Positions 37,038 to 45,573 are shown, numbered from the stretch's first letter. The stretch is DNA of 64,000 bases from Spirosoma taeanense (GCF_013127955.1 NZ_CP053435.1:3695001-3759000); one strand, 5' to 3'. Made by a program: numbers and translations. The notes: generated by a model not told the origin, from the sequence alone.

Positions 37038-37709
37038 TCAAATCAGTTTCTCTTCAACAGCAATGCGCACCAGTTCGGCGGCATTTCGTACCTGCAGCCG
37101 ACGCATCATATTAGCCCGGTGGTTATCAACGGTGCGTACGCTGAGCTGGAGCCGCTCGGCAATTTCGCGGCTGCTCATCCCATCAACCAGAAACTGCAGA
37201 ATTTCTTTTTCCTTATTCGATAACCGTGATGGCTGAACGTCGCGGCTTTGTTTGCTGCCTTTTTTAAGCTGTTGCATATAGCCGCTCAGAATAATCGACG
37301 CCACTGGCGAGCTGTAATATTTTTCGCCGGATGCGATCATCCGGATGGCTTTTACCATTTCATCCGACGACGAATCTTTCAGGATATACCCGTAGGCCCC
37401 GGCTTCCACCGACCGCAGAATGTAATCTTCATTGTTATGCATCGAGAGCATCAGCACCCGCACGTGCTTGTGCAGCCGCGAAATGACCTGCGTTGTCTGG
37501 ATACCCGACATACCGGGCAGGGAAATATCCATCAGGACCAGATCGGGCAGCGTGGCGTCGGCCTGGTGGGTTTTCAGTTTCTCAAGGGCTTCTTCGCCGT
37601 CGTTAGCTTCGTCGATGATCTCTAATCCTTCGGCCTGTTCCAGTAACAACCGAATCCCGTCGCGGACAATCGAGTGATCGTCCACCAGCATTAATTTAGT
37701 TGGCGTCAT
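37038..37709 (-). CDS. NarL/FixJ-family response regulator
   Basis: A 223-aa two-component regulator. The receiver domain has the acidic pair DD (10-11), the phosphorylated Asp61 in LVLMDISLPG and the Lys of YILKD. The C-terminal LuxR-type helix-turn-helix reads LSNKEKEILQFLVDGMSSRE, then IAERLQLSVRTVDNHR. A linker of about 25 residues with QLKKGSKQSRD joins them. It overlaps the histidine kinase gene by 14 bp, so the pair is co-translated. The target genes are not known. It should bind DNA as a dimer after phosphorylation. Confidence 0.95.
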   Translation of the reverse strand: MTPTKLMLVDDHSIVRDGIRLLLEQAEGLEIIDEANDGEEALEKLKTHQADATLPDLVLMDISLPGMSGIQTTQVISRLHKHVRVLMLSMHNNEDYILRSVEAGAYGYILKDSSSDEMVKAIRMIASGEKYYSSPVASIILSGYMQQLKKGSKQSRDVQPSRLSNKEKEILQFLVDGMSSREIAERLQLSVRTVDNHRANMMRRLQVRNAAELVRIAVEEKLI

Positions 37710-39264
37710 AATGAGCGGATTGCATCTGATAAGGAATACTGATCTGTATTTTAGTGCCTTTGCCCGGCACCGAGGTGATTTTTAATTTTCCGTTGAGCAG
37801 TTTGGCGCGTTCGTGCATATTGTGGAGTCCCTGCGAAGGGATCCGTCCGTTGGTTGATGCGGTCAGGCGGTGTTCGTCCAGTCGAAACCCCCGGCCATCG
37901 TCCGTGACGAGCAGATGAATAAATTTTTCACGCTCGATCAGTTCGATATGAACGTGGGAAGGGTACGCGTGGCGAACCGCATTACTGACGGCTTCCTGCG
38001 CTACCCGATAAAGCATGATTTCAACGTTTTTATCCCAACGGGGCGTTGCTGCCGCCAGATTAGTTTCGAACGTTACGTCAACCTGATCGCTGCGGTCATT
38101 TTCGGCCAGCATTTTCAACGCCGGCACGATCCCGAAATCACTCAGCACGGTTGGCATGAGGTTATTGGAAATCGTGCGCGTTTCCTGAATCGTTTGGGTC
38201 ACTAACTTTTTCAGATTGCTGATATTCCTGGCGTAAACCGGTAAGGCAACCGGTTCATTTCCCGTAGCGGGAACAGCCATACTACGTTTCATACCGGCTT
38301 CCAGCCCTTCAATCTGCAGTTTGATGGCCGTCAGCATCTGCCCCAGTCCGTCGTGAAGTTCGCGCGACAGCCGTTTACGCTCATCTTCCTGACCCGCAAT
38401 CAGATATGACGTACGCAGCTTCTGTTCGTCAATCTGACGTTCATACTGTTCTTTCGTCGCTTCAAACAGTTTCTGCCGGGTTTCTTTCAGGGATTTGTTT
38501 ACGTTCAGCAGTTCGCGGTTGGCGGCTGTTGTCTGGCTTTCGGCCTCAATCAGCTGCGCAATCGTCTGGCGGAGCTTGCGGGCAGCCGGGCGGAAAATCC
38601 AGACACCTATACCAATCAGGACCGCTATGGAAATACCGTATAAATAGAACTCGATAACCTGCAGCCGGGTAAGTTTGGTACGCAGTTCGCCCGTGTATTC
38701 CCGAACAATACCGTCCATTTTTTCCAGAAACGGCTTTTCGTTGGCCAACAGCAATCGCAGACTGGCCTGCATGACGGGCTGATTAATCTCATCAGGCTGC
38801 TGCAGCGTCATCAACTGGCGAACACTGCGCTGAAACGCTTCGAATTGCGGGCGAATGCCGTTATAGAGCTGCTGAATTGAATCTGAGTTAGGAATTGCGA
38901 TGTCGTGATCCGGCACCCGTCCCTGCCGAACCTGCAAATGATACTTTTCGAACTTGGGGAAAACCTGCCGGAGCTCGGCAACGTTATAGGTGAAATTGGT
39001 GCGTTCGCTGGGATCGGCCAGCTGCAGGGCCTGTTTAACAATCTGCTGGCTCTGATGGCGTTGTAAAGCCGCGTATCGAATAATCCAAAGCTCGTCCTGC
39101 ACAGCGCTTAACCGCCATTGGGTCAGAATTTGCCCTATTGTCAGCAGGGCCGCTAAGACAATGAGCAGGGTCACGTACAAACGTGTGAACCGGAATGGAA
39201 TTGCCTGATTCGTTTCTGTGTTATCGCTGAGTAGGTCCGACACGTCAAATCTGATCGAAGCCAA
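37696..39264 (-). CDS. Sensor histidine kinase of the NarX/DesK (HisKA_3) type
   Basis: A 522-aa membrane kinase. Helices at about 28-45 and 204-224 flank a periplasmic sensing region of about 155 residues that is mostly helical, like a four-helix-bundle sensor. A coiled coil (about 230-280) leads to the HisKA_3 motif RLSRELHDGLGQM with His294. The HATPase has NAVRHAY and VTDDGRGF, plus a final G-box GKGTKIQISIP. The signal is unknown. The frame has no ATG at the N-terminus; TTG at 39264 is the only common start before an in-frame stop. It is transcribed with the response regulator. Confidence 0.92.
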   Translation of the reverse strand: MASIRFDVSDLLSDNTETNQAIPFRFTRLYVTLLIVLAALLTIGQILTQWRLSAVQDELWIIRYAALQRHQSQQIVKQALQLADPSERTNFTYNVAELRQVFPKFEKYHLQVRQGRVPDHDIAIPNSDSIQQLYNGIRPQFEAFQRSVRQLMTLQQPDEINQPVMQASLRLLLANEKPFLEKMDGIVREYTGELRTKLTRLQVIEFYLYGISIAVLIGIGVWIFRPAARKLRQTIAQLIEAESQTTAANRELLNVNKSLKETRQKLFEATKEQYERQIDEQKLRTSYLIAGQEDERKRLSRELHDGLGQMLTAIKLQIEGLEAGMKRSMAVPATGNEPVALPVYARNISNLKKLVTQTIQETRTISNNLMPTVLSDFGIVPALKMLAENDRSDQVDVTFETNLAAATPRWDKNVEIMLYRVAQEAVSNAVRHAYPSHVHIELIEREKFIHLLVTDDGRGFRLDEHRLTASTNGRIPSQGLHNMHERAKLLNGKLKITSVPGKGTKIQISIPYQMQSAHYDAN

Positions 39265-39317
39265 TAATTGAGTAAATGTAGTAATTTTCGTAGTTTTACT
39301 TCACATTCGATAGCATT

Positions 39318-39833
39318 ATGCCCAACGCCATGAACCGTCTGTTGTTTGCTGCGCTGCTCGCCAGCCTGATTTCGTTCTCATTCCGTCTGCCGGTGGCAAC
39401 TCCCGCTGAGGTTCGAGCTTCGGCACGGACCGTATCTACACTGGCTGCTGAGCCGGTAAAGCTATCCTGGGAGGTTCTGCGGGATGTTACGTTCAAGAAA
39501 AAATGGTACGCTGAGGAGTCGGTCTATATGCTTTATCCTACCTTCGGGCAGGGTATCCAGAAGCTTAACGGCAAGGCGGTCGAACTGACGGGCTACGTGC
39601 TGCCGGTTGATCTGGAATCGAATACCTACGTACTTTCGGCGTTTCCTTACAGCGCGTGTTTTTTCTGCGGTGGTGCTGGCCCCGAATCGGTCGTGTCGCT
39701 GAAGTTTAAGAAGAACAGCAAGAAATTCAAGACCGACGAACGTCGGACGTTCCGCGGCACGCTCAAGCTGAACGCTGATAACATATACGAACTGAACTAC
39801 ATTCTGGCCGACGCCGAAATGATCGAGCAATAA
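39318..39833 (+). CDS. Exported protein with CFFCGGAGPES motif (DUF3299-like)
   Basis: A 171-aa protein with an N-terminal signal sequence (about residues 1-24). The mature part has LNGKAVELTGYVLPVDLESNTYVLSAF followed by SACFFCGGAGPESVVSL. The layout recalls DUF3299 proteins, in which a similar GYVLP segment precedes a Cys motif that may bind metal. Here the C-x2-C pair is the likely metal or redox site. The end (TLKLNADNIYELNYILADAEMIE) looks OB-fold-like. ATGs at 39318 and 39330 are both possible. It is divergent from the histidine kinase. Function is inferred only loosely. Confidence 0.65.
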   Translation: MPNAMNRLLFAALLASLISFSFRLPVATPAEVRASARTVSTLAAEPVKLSWEVLRDVTFKKKWYAEESVYMLYPTFGQGIQKLNGKAVELTGYVLPVDLESNTYVLSAFPYSACFFCGGAGPESVVSLKFKKNSKKFKTDERRTFRGTLKLNADNIYELNYILADAEMIEQ

Positions 39834-39854
39834 GTTACTCAATAGCATTACATA

Positions 39855-39890
39855 AAAAAATCCTGCTGATTCAGATCAGCAGGATTTTTT
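39855..39890. terminator. Strong bidirectional terminator
   Basis: A perfect 16-bp stem (39855-39870 with 39875-39890) around TCAG, ending in A and T runs on the two sides. It lies 21 bp after the DUF3299-like gene and on the far side of the tRNA gene. Confidence 0.92.
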
Positions 39891-39945
39891 TATGACGGGT
39901 AATCTACAAAAAAACCACTTGGTCAGAGTGGCGTCTTTGTTCAGG

Positions 39946-40019
39946 TGGAGATAGTCGGATTCGAACCGACGGCCTCTACAATGCCATTGTAGCGCTCTAG
40001 CCAACTGAGCTATACCCCC
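39946..40019 (-). tRNA. tRNA-Ala (anticodon GGC)
   Basis: A 74-nt cloverleaf is read on the minus strand. The acceptor stem GGGGGTA pairs with TATCTCC, including the G3-U70 wobble pair that marks alanine tRNAs. The D-arm is AGCTCAGTTGGCTAGAGC. The anticodon stem CTACA/TGTAG holds the loop ATGGCAT, so the anticodon is GGC. The T-arm has GGTTCGAATCC. The discriminator is A, and CCA is not encoded. Confidence 0.96.
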
Positions 40020-40037
40020 AAATTAAGAGAACCAAAA

Positions 40038-40045
40038 CAAAGTTA
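40038..40045 (-). promoter_or_regulatory. -7 box of the tRNA-Ala gene
   Basis: TAACTTTG on the minus strand fits the Bacteroidota TAnnTTTG box and stands 18 nt before the mature tRNA 5-prime end. No clear TTG was found at the -33 position. Confidence 0.5.
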
Positions 40046-40162
40046 AACCAGCGGCCAGTCCTGTTTTGTGGGTGCAAATATGAGGAAAAATTCAAAACGC
40101 CCCAAACCAGGTCTCTAAAATTTTAGTCCGATTCAATCATTTATCCGTTTGCTCATGGAGGA

Positions 40163-40193
40163 TTTGTTTTGTAGTAACATTTGCGTAGCTTTG
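40163..40193 (+). promoter_or_regulatory. Consensus Bacteroidota promoter of the GIY-YIG gene
   Basis: TTTG (40163-40166), exactly 19 nt, then TAGCTTTG (40186-40193), a perfect TAnnTTTG box. The ATG is at 40213. Confidence 0.75.
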
Positions 40194-40212
40194 GTTATAG
40201 TCCCGCTGACGT

Positions 40213-40467
40213 ATGCATACCGTTTATATCCTCTACAGCCCCTCGACCGACCAATACTATATCGGCCAAACCAAAGACCTGAAAATCAGCCTGTGGCAGC
40301 ACAATGCCAAAACGAACCCTGCCACGGCCGATGGTAAACCCTGGGAGGTGAAATTCACGCGGCAGTTTGCAACCCGCAACGAAGCGCTGAGTCTGGAAAT
40401 GAAACTGAAAAATAAAAATCGGGCCTATTGGGAGGAACTGATCAGTAATCCGCAACCAGCTGCCTGA
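40213..40467 (+). CDS. GIY-YIG domain protein with altered catalytic Arg
   Basis: An 84-aa protein of the small single-domain GIY-YIG family common in Bacteroidota. The core is VYILYSPSTDQYYIGQTKDL (residues 4-23), and the later Glu62 in SLEMKLKNK is kept. In active relatives the helix after YIG reads like DLERRLxxHN. Here it reads DLKISLWQHN, so the catalytic Arg position is Ser26. The enzyme may be inactive or use another residue. The gene has a perfect promoter and a strong terminator, so it is expressed as a single unit. Confidence 0.85.
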   Translation: MHTVYILYSPSTDQYYIGQTKDLKISLWQHNAKTNPATADGKPWEVKFTRQFATRNEALSLEMKLKNKNRAYWEELISNPQPAA

Positions 40468-40476
40468 TTTTACAGT

Positions 40477-40516
40477 AAAAACAAAAAGCCACGGCTCGCC
40501 GTGGCTTTTTGTTTTT
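40477..40516. terminator. Long bidirectional terminator
   Basis: A perfect 18-bp stem (40477-40494 with 40499-40516) around CTCG, with A/T runs inside both arms. It lies between the convergent GIY-YIG and NlpC/P60 genes. Confidence 0.93.
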
Positions 40517-40537
40517 GCCCGTTTATAACTCATCGGG

Positions 40538-41152
40538 TTAAAATGGACGTAATGCCTTCACAAACCGCCCTTTAAAGTAATCCGTAAACAGATTATCCTC
40601 CCGAACGCCCCGCGAGGAGGATGCGTGAATGAAGCGAATATTCTGCGCACCGTTCACCTCCGTCACGATACCCGTGTGCGAGACGTAACCCGCCTGCCCT
40701 TTGTCGGGCACAAAAAAGATCAGGTCTCCCGGTAGAATTTCCTCTACTTCCACTTCCCGGCCCACCTCCGACTGCTGCCACGAGATGCGGGGCATGCGTA
40801 AACCTACCGTATTGAAAACAGCGTAAACCAGACCTGAACAGTCAATTCCTTGCGACGTATTGCCGCCGGACCGGTACGGCGTACCAGTATAAGTACGGGC
40901 AATTTTAACAACTTCGGGCACGTAGCGATTCTCGTAGGTGCGGGTATCGACCACTTTACCAGCCGACTTTGCCGACGCTGCGGTGGGCCGGGAAGTCGTT
41001 CGACGGGCAACCGGCCGCGTCGCGGCCGGACGACGACTGACCGAATGCGACGACCCTGAAGAACGAAGAACCTCACACGAGGTGAGCATTGCAAGCAGGC
41101 AAGCACTCAGTAGAACGGGTCGACTGGCGGCCCGGAACCAGCGTTGTTGCAT
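40538..41152 (-). CDS. NlpC/P60-family (C40) lipoprotein peptidase
   Basis: A 204-aa lipoprotein: the signal peptide ends MLTSC with Cys26 as the lipidation site. An Arg/Ser/Thr-rich linker of about 50 residues leads to a C-terminal NlpC/P60 domain that cuts peptide bonds in peptidoglycan stems. The catalytic Cys105 is in QGIDCSGLVY, and His159 is in GYVSHTGIVT. The domain end (HASSSRGVREDNL) is typical of the Spr/MepS group. It is a single gene 115 bp downstream of tex in the same direction and convergent with the GIY-YIG gene. Confidence 0.93.
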   Translation of the reverse strand: MQQRWFRAASRPVLLSACLLAMLTSCEVLRSSGSSHSVSRRPAATRPVARRTTSRPTAASAKSAGKVVDTRTYENRYVPEVVKIARTYTGTPYRSGGNTSQGIDCSGLVYAVFNTVGLRMPRISWQQSEVGREVEVEEILPGDLIFFVPDKGQAGYVSHTGIVTEVNGAQNIRFIHASSSRGVREDNLFTDYFKGRFVKALRPF

Positions 41153-41267
41153 ACAGATGGGATTAGGATTCGTGGGCTACCAGATATTAAGCCTTTATCC
41201 GACCTGGCAAACGTTCCAGGGCTTCGGCCAGACATCCAGTAGCCAACCAGTTTATAATGGCAACTTA

Positions 41268-43400
41268 TCAAATCTTCATTGATAACGCAACCCGCTTGCG
41301 GACCGTATCCACTTCCAGCACTTTAACTTTTACTTTCTGGTACACCTTCACCACGGTTTTCGGGTCCGATACGTAATGATTGGCTAGTTGCGACACGTGA
41401 ACCAGTCCGTCCTGTTTAACGCCGATGTCCACAAAAGCGCCAAAGGCCGTAATGTTCGTTACGACGCCGGGCAATACCATTCCTTCCCGAAGATCCTCCA
41501 GGGAACGAACGCGGGCGTCGTATTCAAAGACCGATAGCTGTTCGCGTGGATCGCGGCCCGGTTTTTCAAGCTCGGCCAGAATGTCGCGCAGGGTGGGCAG
41601 ACCCACAGCATTTGTTACGTACCGTTCGGGCCGAATCTGCTGACGCAGTTCCGGCCGACGCATCAGATCGGCTACCGTAGCGTTCAGGTCGGCCGCCATC
41701 CGTTCCACAACGGCGTATCGCTCGGGGTGAACGGCACTGTTGTCCAGCGGGTTCTTAGCCCCGTCGATGCGCAGGAACCCGGCGCACTGCTCAAACGCTT
41801 TCGGTCCGAGACGCGGAATCTTTTTGAGCTGTTCGCGGGAGGTAAACGCCCCGTTCTGCGCCCGATAGGCCACAATATTCCCCGCCAGTTGCGGACCCAG
41901 CCCCGATACGTAACGTAGCAGATAGGCACTGGCCGTATTGAGCGAAACACCTACCTGGTTCACGCAGCTTTCGACCACCGAATCCAGGCTGTTTTTGAGG
42001 TCGGTCTGGTCCACATCGTGCTGGTACTGCCCTACCCCGATGGATTTGGGATCAATCTTGACTAGTTCAGCCAGCGGGTCCATGAGCCGGCGACCAATGC
42101 TCACAGCGCCCCGCACCGTTACGTCGCGATCAGGGAATTCCTCGCGGGCCACTTCCGAAGCCGAATAAACGGACGCTCCCTGTTCACTGACCATGAAAAC
42201 GGGTTTACCCAGATTCAGACTTTGGATAAACTCTTCCGTTTCGCGGCCAGCCGTACCGTTGCCAATGGCAATCGCGTCGATTGTATACTGCTCGATGAGT
42301 TTCTGTACGGTTTGTACTGCCTGCTGCTTCTGCCCTTCCGACTGGAACAGATACAGGACCGCATCGGTCAGCAGATTCCCCTGCGCGTCGAGGCAAACGG
42401 ATTTACAGCCCGTTCGATAGCCCGGATCAATCGCCAGCACGCGCTGTCGCCCCAGCGGTGAACTCAGCAACAGCTGGCGCAGATTATCGGCAAAAATCTG
42501 GATGGCCTCGGCATCGGCTTTTTCCTTGGAGCGGTTGTCAAACTCGGTTTCCAGGGCGGGCTTCAGCAGACGTTTATAGCCATCGCGTACGGCCAGCGCT
42601 ACCTGCTCTTTGCAGGCGGGCGTTCCATTGACAAACTGCCGTTCCAGTCGTTCAATAGCTACCTCTTCATCGGGGCCGATGCTAACGTTCAGAAAGCCCT
42701 CGGCCTCACCCCGACGTAACGCCAGCAGCCGGTGAGACGGCACCCGCCGGAGTGGTTCGGCAAAATCAAAGTAATCCTTATACTTGGCACCCTCGGTTTC
42801 TTTCCCTTTTTTGACAACCGAGCGGATAATCGCTTCTCGTTCAAACAGATTCCGGATACGCTGACGCGCGTCGGCGTCTTCACTGATGCGCTCAGCCAGA
42901 ATGTCGCGGGCACCCTGCAGGGCGTCGGCCACCGAGGGTACAGCGTCAGACAGGTAGCGCTGCGCGGCCCGGTCAATATTCGTTTCGCGCTGGATAAGCA
43001 GCAGATTCGCCAGGGGTTCAAGCCCCCGCTCCATGGCGATCGTGGCGCGGGTTTTGCGTTTCTGTTTATAAGGCAGATACAGGTCTTCGAGTTCGGTGAG
43101 AGAGTCGGCGGCTTCCAGCTTCCGGCGCAGGTCGGCCGTAAGCTTGCCCTGCTCATCAATCGCTTTCAGAATAGCCTCCCGGCGTTTGTCGAGGTCGAGT
43201 AGTTTCTGATACGTGTCTTTAATCTGCCCAATCTGCACCTCGTCCAGCTGGCCGGTAGCTTCTTTGCGGTAGCGGGCGATAAAGGGAACGGTGGCTCCGC
43301 CGTTCAGGAGGTCAATGGTGGCACTCACCGACCGGGCGTTCAGGCCAAGCCGGGCGGCAGTACGTTGTTCGGGACTGGGAACTGTTGCGGGTTGAGTCAT
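41268..43400 (-). CDS. Tex-family transcription accessory / RNA-binding protein
   Basis: A 710-aa cytosolic protein of the Tex family (Tex/YhgF). Domains in order are an N-terminal helical region with FIARYRKEATGQLDE, a YqgF/RNase H-like domain (LAIDPGYRTGCKSVCLD), helix-hairpin-helix motifs (YVSGLGPQLAGNIVAYR and IPRLGPKAFEQCAGF) and a C-terminal S1 RNA-binding domain (GVVTNITAFGAFVDIGVKQD). Family members bind nucleic acid and influence transcription or RNA quality control; the exact reaction is not settled. Length and domain order are normal. The start is the ATG at 43400. Confidence 0.95.
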   Translation of the reverse strand: MTQPATVPSPEQRTAARLGLNARSVSATIDLLNGGATVPFIARYRKEATGQLDEVQIGQIKDTYQKLLDLDKRREAILKAIDEQGKLTADLRRKLEAADSLTELEDLYLPYKQKRKTRATIAMERGLEPLANLLLIQRETNIDRAAQRYLSDAVPSVADALQGARDILAERISEDADARQRIRNLFEREAIIRSVVKKGKETEGAKYKDYFDFAEPLRRVPSHRLLALRRGEAEGFLNVSIGPDEEVAIERLERQFVNGTPACKEQVALAVRDGYKRLLKPALETEFDNRSKEKADAEAIQIFADNLRQLLLSSPLGRQRVLAIDPGYRTGCKSVCLDAQGNLLTDAVLYLFQSEGQKQQAVQTVQKLIEQYTIDAIAIGNGTAGRETEEFIQSLNLGKPVFMVSEQGASVYSASEVAREEFPDRDVTVRGAVSIGRRLMDPLAELVKIDPKSIGVGQYQHDVDQTDLKNSLDSVVESCVNQVGVSLNTASAYLLRYVSGLGPQLAGNIVAYRAQNGAFTSREQLKKIPRLGPKAFEQCAGFLRIDGAKNPLDNSAVHPERYAVVERMAADLNATVADLMRRPELRQQIRPERYVTNAVGLPTLRDILAELEKPGRDPREQLSVFEYDARVRSLEDLREGMVLPGVVTNITAFGAFVDIGVKQDGLVHVSQLANHYVSDPKTVVKVYQKVKVKVLEVDTVRKRVALSMKI

Positions 43401-43455
43401 GTACTACAAGGAGAAATCGAACCACAAAAATGCCCCCAAGACCCGATAGAGCAAA

Positions 43456-43483
43456 AAAAAACATGCCAGCTGGCATGTTTTTT
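43456..43483. terminator. Palindromic terminator between the cold-shock gene and tex
   Basis: A fully palindromic 28-bp sequence (43456-43483) with a CATGCCAG/CTGGCATG core and A/T ends. It lies 28 bp after the cold-shock stop. Confidence 0.85.
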
Positions 43484-43511
43484 ACAACGGTTGTCTTGGT
43501 ATATCTTACGA

Positions 43512-43703
43512 TTAAGCCATTTCGACGTTTACGGCATTTAAGCCTTTCTTACCGCGCTCGACATTGAACTTAACTTTGTCGTTTTCACGGATTTGGTCGA
43601 TGAGACCGGAAGCGTGGACGAAGATGTCTTCACCACCGTCATCGGGTTTAATGAAGCCAAACCCTTTGGTTTCATTAAAGAATTTTACAGTTCCTGTTTG
43701 CAT
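43512..43703 (-). CDS. Cold-shock domain protein (CspA family)
   Basis: A 63-aa single OB-fold protein that binds single-stranded RNA and DNA and acts as an RNA chaperone. RNP1 is KGFGFI (13-18), and RNP2 is DIFVHAS (25-31). The length is typical. The 5-prime leader is probably long and A/T-rich, as is common for csp genes, but no cold-box can be confirmed by eye. The start is an ATG and a palindromic terminator follows. It probably acts with other cold-shock paralogues elsewhere in the genome. Confidence 0.96.
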   Translation of the reverse strand: MQTGTVKFFNETKGFGFIKPDDGGEDIFVHASGLIDQIRENDKVKFNVERGKKGLNAVNVEMA

Positions 43704-43978
43704 TGCTTGTTAAAATTTAAGCGAAGGACGTCACAATAATATTGATTTCCAAATCTGGCCGGATTTATTTTCCAATAACTTTTTATCCGCTAAACACGGC
43801 CACGGGCCTCAATTCGATTATTTATCACTTTTTCAACAGCAATCAGCAGATTATGCTGGTAAAGTATGTTCGCTCTAAACCGAATTTAGAAGTAACTAAG
43901 CTACCGGATGTACTACTGCTAGTAAGACTGCGCAGGAATCTGATCGACGGTATTCGCCTACTAATTGTGATGAATAAG

Positions 43979-44212
43979 TTAATCGGCCAGATACGGCAGG
44001 TACGGCTCCAGTTTATCGGTTTCCCGAAAGGCCGCAACGTGCTGGAGACGGTTCCGGTAGGCGTCGTACCGGAGTTCAACGTAAAAGTCGTTCAGACTAT
44101 ATAGCAGGAAGATATGTTCGCCTTCGTAGCGGTTCGCCAGAATATCGCCTTTGAAATACAGAATGTCAGATTGCTCGGTGGCAGGTAGTGTTGAGAAGTA
44201 GAGGGGCGTCAT
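43979..44212 (-). CDS. Small hypothetical protein
   Basis: A 77-aa soluble protein I do not recognise. It is rich in Tyr, Leu and acidic residues (GDILANRYEGEHIFLLYSLN, then DFYVELRYDAYRNRL). It has no signal peptide, membrane helix or Cys. The predicted pattern is several beta strands and a final helix. It is isolated, with about 275 bp of empty sequence downstream and 200 bp upstream. The antisense frame is longer but looks less protein-like. Moderate support from composition only. Confidence 0.5.
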   Translation of the reverse strand: MTPLYFSTLPATEQSDILYFKGDILANRYEGEHIFLLYSLNDFYVELRYDAYRNRLQHVAAFRETDKLEPYLPYLAD

Positions 44213-44416
44213 AAAGACTAAGCGGCTACGGTTTGCGGTTCAAAGAACGCAAAAAGCACAGCGGCTCGCAAGATTTTCATAGCGTACAAAACGAACACTA
44301 TATAATATAGATGTACGACAATACAACCCAGGCGGCTCATTCTCAGGTTATCTTAGAGTAGCATTCCTTTCTGATGATACAGTGTTTTGCCTCACCAGAA
44401 AGGAACTTACCTTAGC

Positions 44417-45511
44417 CTACGTAATCTTAACCTCGCGGCCGGTGCGGGCGGCCTGGTAAACGGCCTCTACGATTTTAATGTCGCGGAGTCCTTCCTCGCC
44501 CCCAACCAAAACAGGTTTATTGTTCAGAATCGCTTCGGCGTCATCGTCCATCTGCTTCGTCTGCTGCCAGGGAACCTCGTAGGGGTGCTGAATTTTATTC
44601 CCATTCCAATCGCCAGCTTGACCGTTATAAGCCGAGTAGGGCTCCATACGCAGCGTTCCTTTGCTACCCGTTACGTGCAGGTAGTTCATATTCATGCCGT
44701 AGCTGGTTTGCAGAGATGCCCGCGCTCCGCTCGGGAAAACCAGTTGAATCATAGAGGTTTCGTCCAGGCCATTTTTATAGACCTCTGGCCGGCTCGTGAA
44801 CTGCTGGGCCGTAACGGCAATTGGCTCCTCGCCGGTGGCCAGCCGGGCTCCCTGCAACACATACACGCCCATATCATACATGACGCCCCCGCCCATTTCT
44901 TTCTTCTGTTTCCAATGGTCAGTACGGGCGTCGTAATAGCCAGCCGCGCAGTTCACCATCAGCACCTTTCCAATCTTTCCGTCGCGCAGGACTTTGACAT
45001 ATTCCTGCGTGTTGGGCTCGTGGTGCAGCCGGTAGCCAACCGTCAACACCCGCTTGTTTTTGGTGCAGGCATCAATCATGTTCTGGCATTCTTTGGCCGT
45101 AACCGCCATCGGCTTCTCGACCCAGACGTGCTTGCCGGCTTTAGCCGCCCGAATGACGTACTCTTCGTGCATGGAGGGGGGCAGTACCACATAGACCACG
45201 TCAATATCGGGGTTGTTGGCGATCTGATCGAAGGTCTGGTAGGAATAGATATTCTTATCCGGAATGTTGTACTGCTTTTTCCATTTTTCGGCCTTGGCGG
45301 GTGTTCCGGTCACAATTCCGGCGAGGTAACAATTCTTGGTTTTTTGCAGGGCCGGGGCCAGCAGATCCGTGCTATAATAGCCAAGACCCACCAGTGCGAC
45401 GCCCAGTTTTTCTTTCTTAGGGGCGGTAGCCGCCAGCAGGACGTTGGGCGAAATCGTGGCAGCGGCACCGGTCAGCGCTGCCGCGTGCAGGAAGGTTCTG
45501 CGCGAAGTCAT
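44417..45511 (-). CDS. Gfo/Idh/MocA-family oxidoreductase with Tat signal
   Basis: A 364-aa NAD(P)-dependent sugar oxidoreductase of the glucose-fructose oxidoreductase type. The N-terminus SRRTFLHAAALTGAAATI is a twin-arginine signal, so it is exported folded to the periplasm with its cofactor. The Rossmann motif LGVALVGLGYYSTDL follows, then the family motif WVEKPMAVT with its Lys. The C-terminal alpha/beta domain is complete. The substrate is unknown; periplasmic Bacteroidota members are linked to glycan breakdown. The start is the ATG at 45511, and a heptad array begins 2 nt upstream of it. Confidence 0.92.
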   Translation of the reverse strand: MTSRRTFLHAAALTGAAATISPNVLLAATAPKKEKLGVALVGLGYYSTDLLAPALQKTKNCYLAGIVTGTPAKAEKWKKQYNIPDKNIYSYQTFDQIANNPDIDVVYVVLPPSMHEEYVIRAAKAGKHVWVEKPMAVTAKECQNMIDACTKNKRVLTVGYRLHHEPNTQEYVKVLRDGKIGKVLMVNCAAGYYDARTDHWKQKKEMGGGVMYDMGVYVLQGARLATGEEPIAVTAQQFTSRPEVYKNGLDETSMIQLVFPSGARASLQTSYGMNMNYLHVTGSKGTLRMEPYSAYNGQAGDWNGNKIQHPYEVPWQQTKQMDDDAEAILNNKPVLVGGEEGLRDIKIVEAVYQAARTGREVKIT

Positions 45512-45513
45512 AA

Positions 45514-45573
45514 GGTTAGCGGTTGAAGTTTAGCGTTTATGGTTTGAAGTTCGCAGACAAACTGCAAACGACC
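45514..45573. repeat. Heptad array with inverted arm (GTTTRNN family)
   Basis: From 45514 the + strand steps in exact 7-mers: GGTTAGC, GGTTGAA, GTTTAGC, GTTTATG, GTTTGAA, GTTCGCA. It then switches to the inverted sense: GACAAAC, TGCAAAC, GACC. The array fills the 5-prime leader of the Gfo/Idh gene. Confidence 0.7.

Noticed and set aside
43742..44104. 120-codon frame on the + strand
   Set aside because: Mostly antisense to the 77-aa minus-strand gene and of non-protein-like composition.
44387..45526. Open frame of 379 codons on the + strand
   Set aside because: Antisense to the complete Gfo/Idh gene with its Tat signal; an artefact of codon composition.
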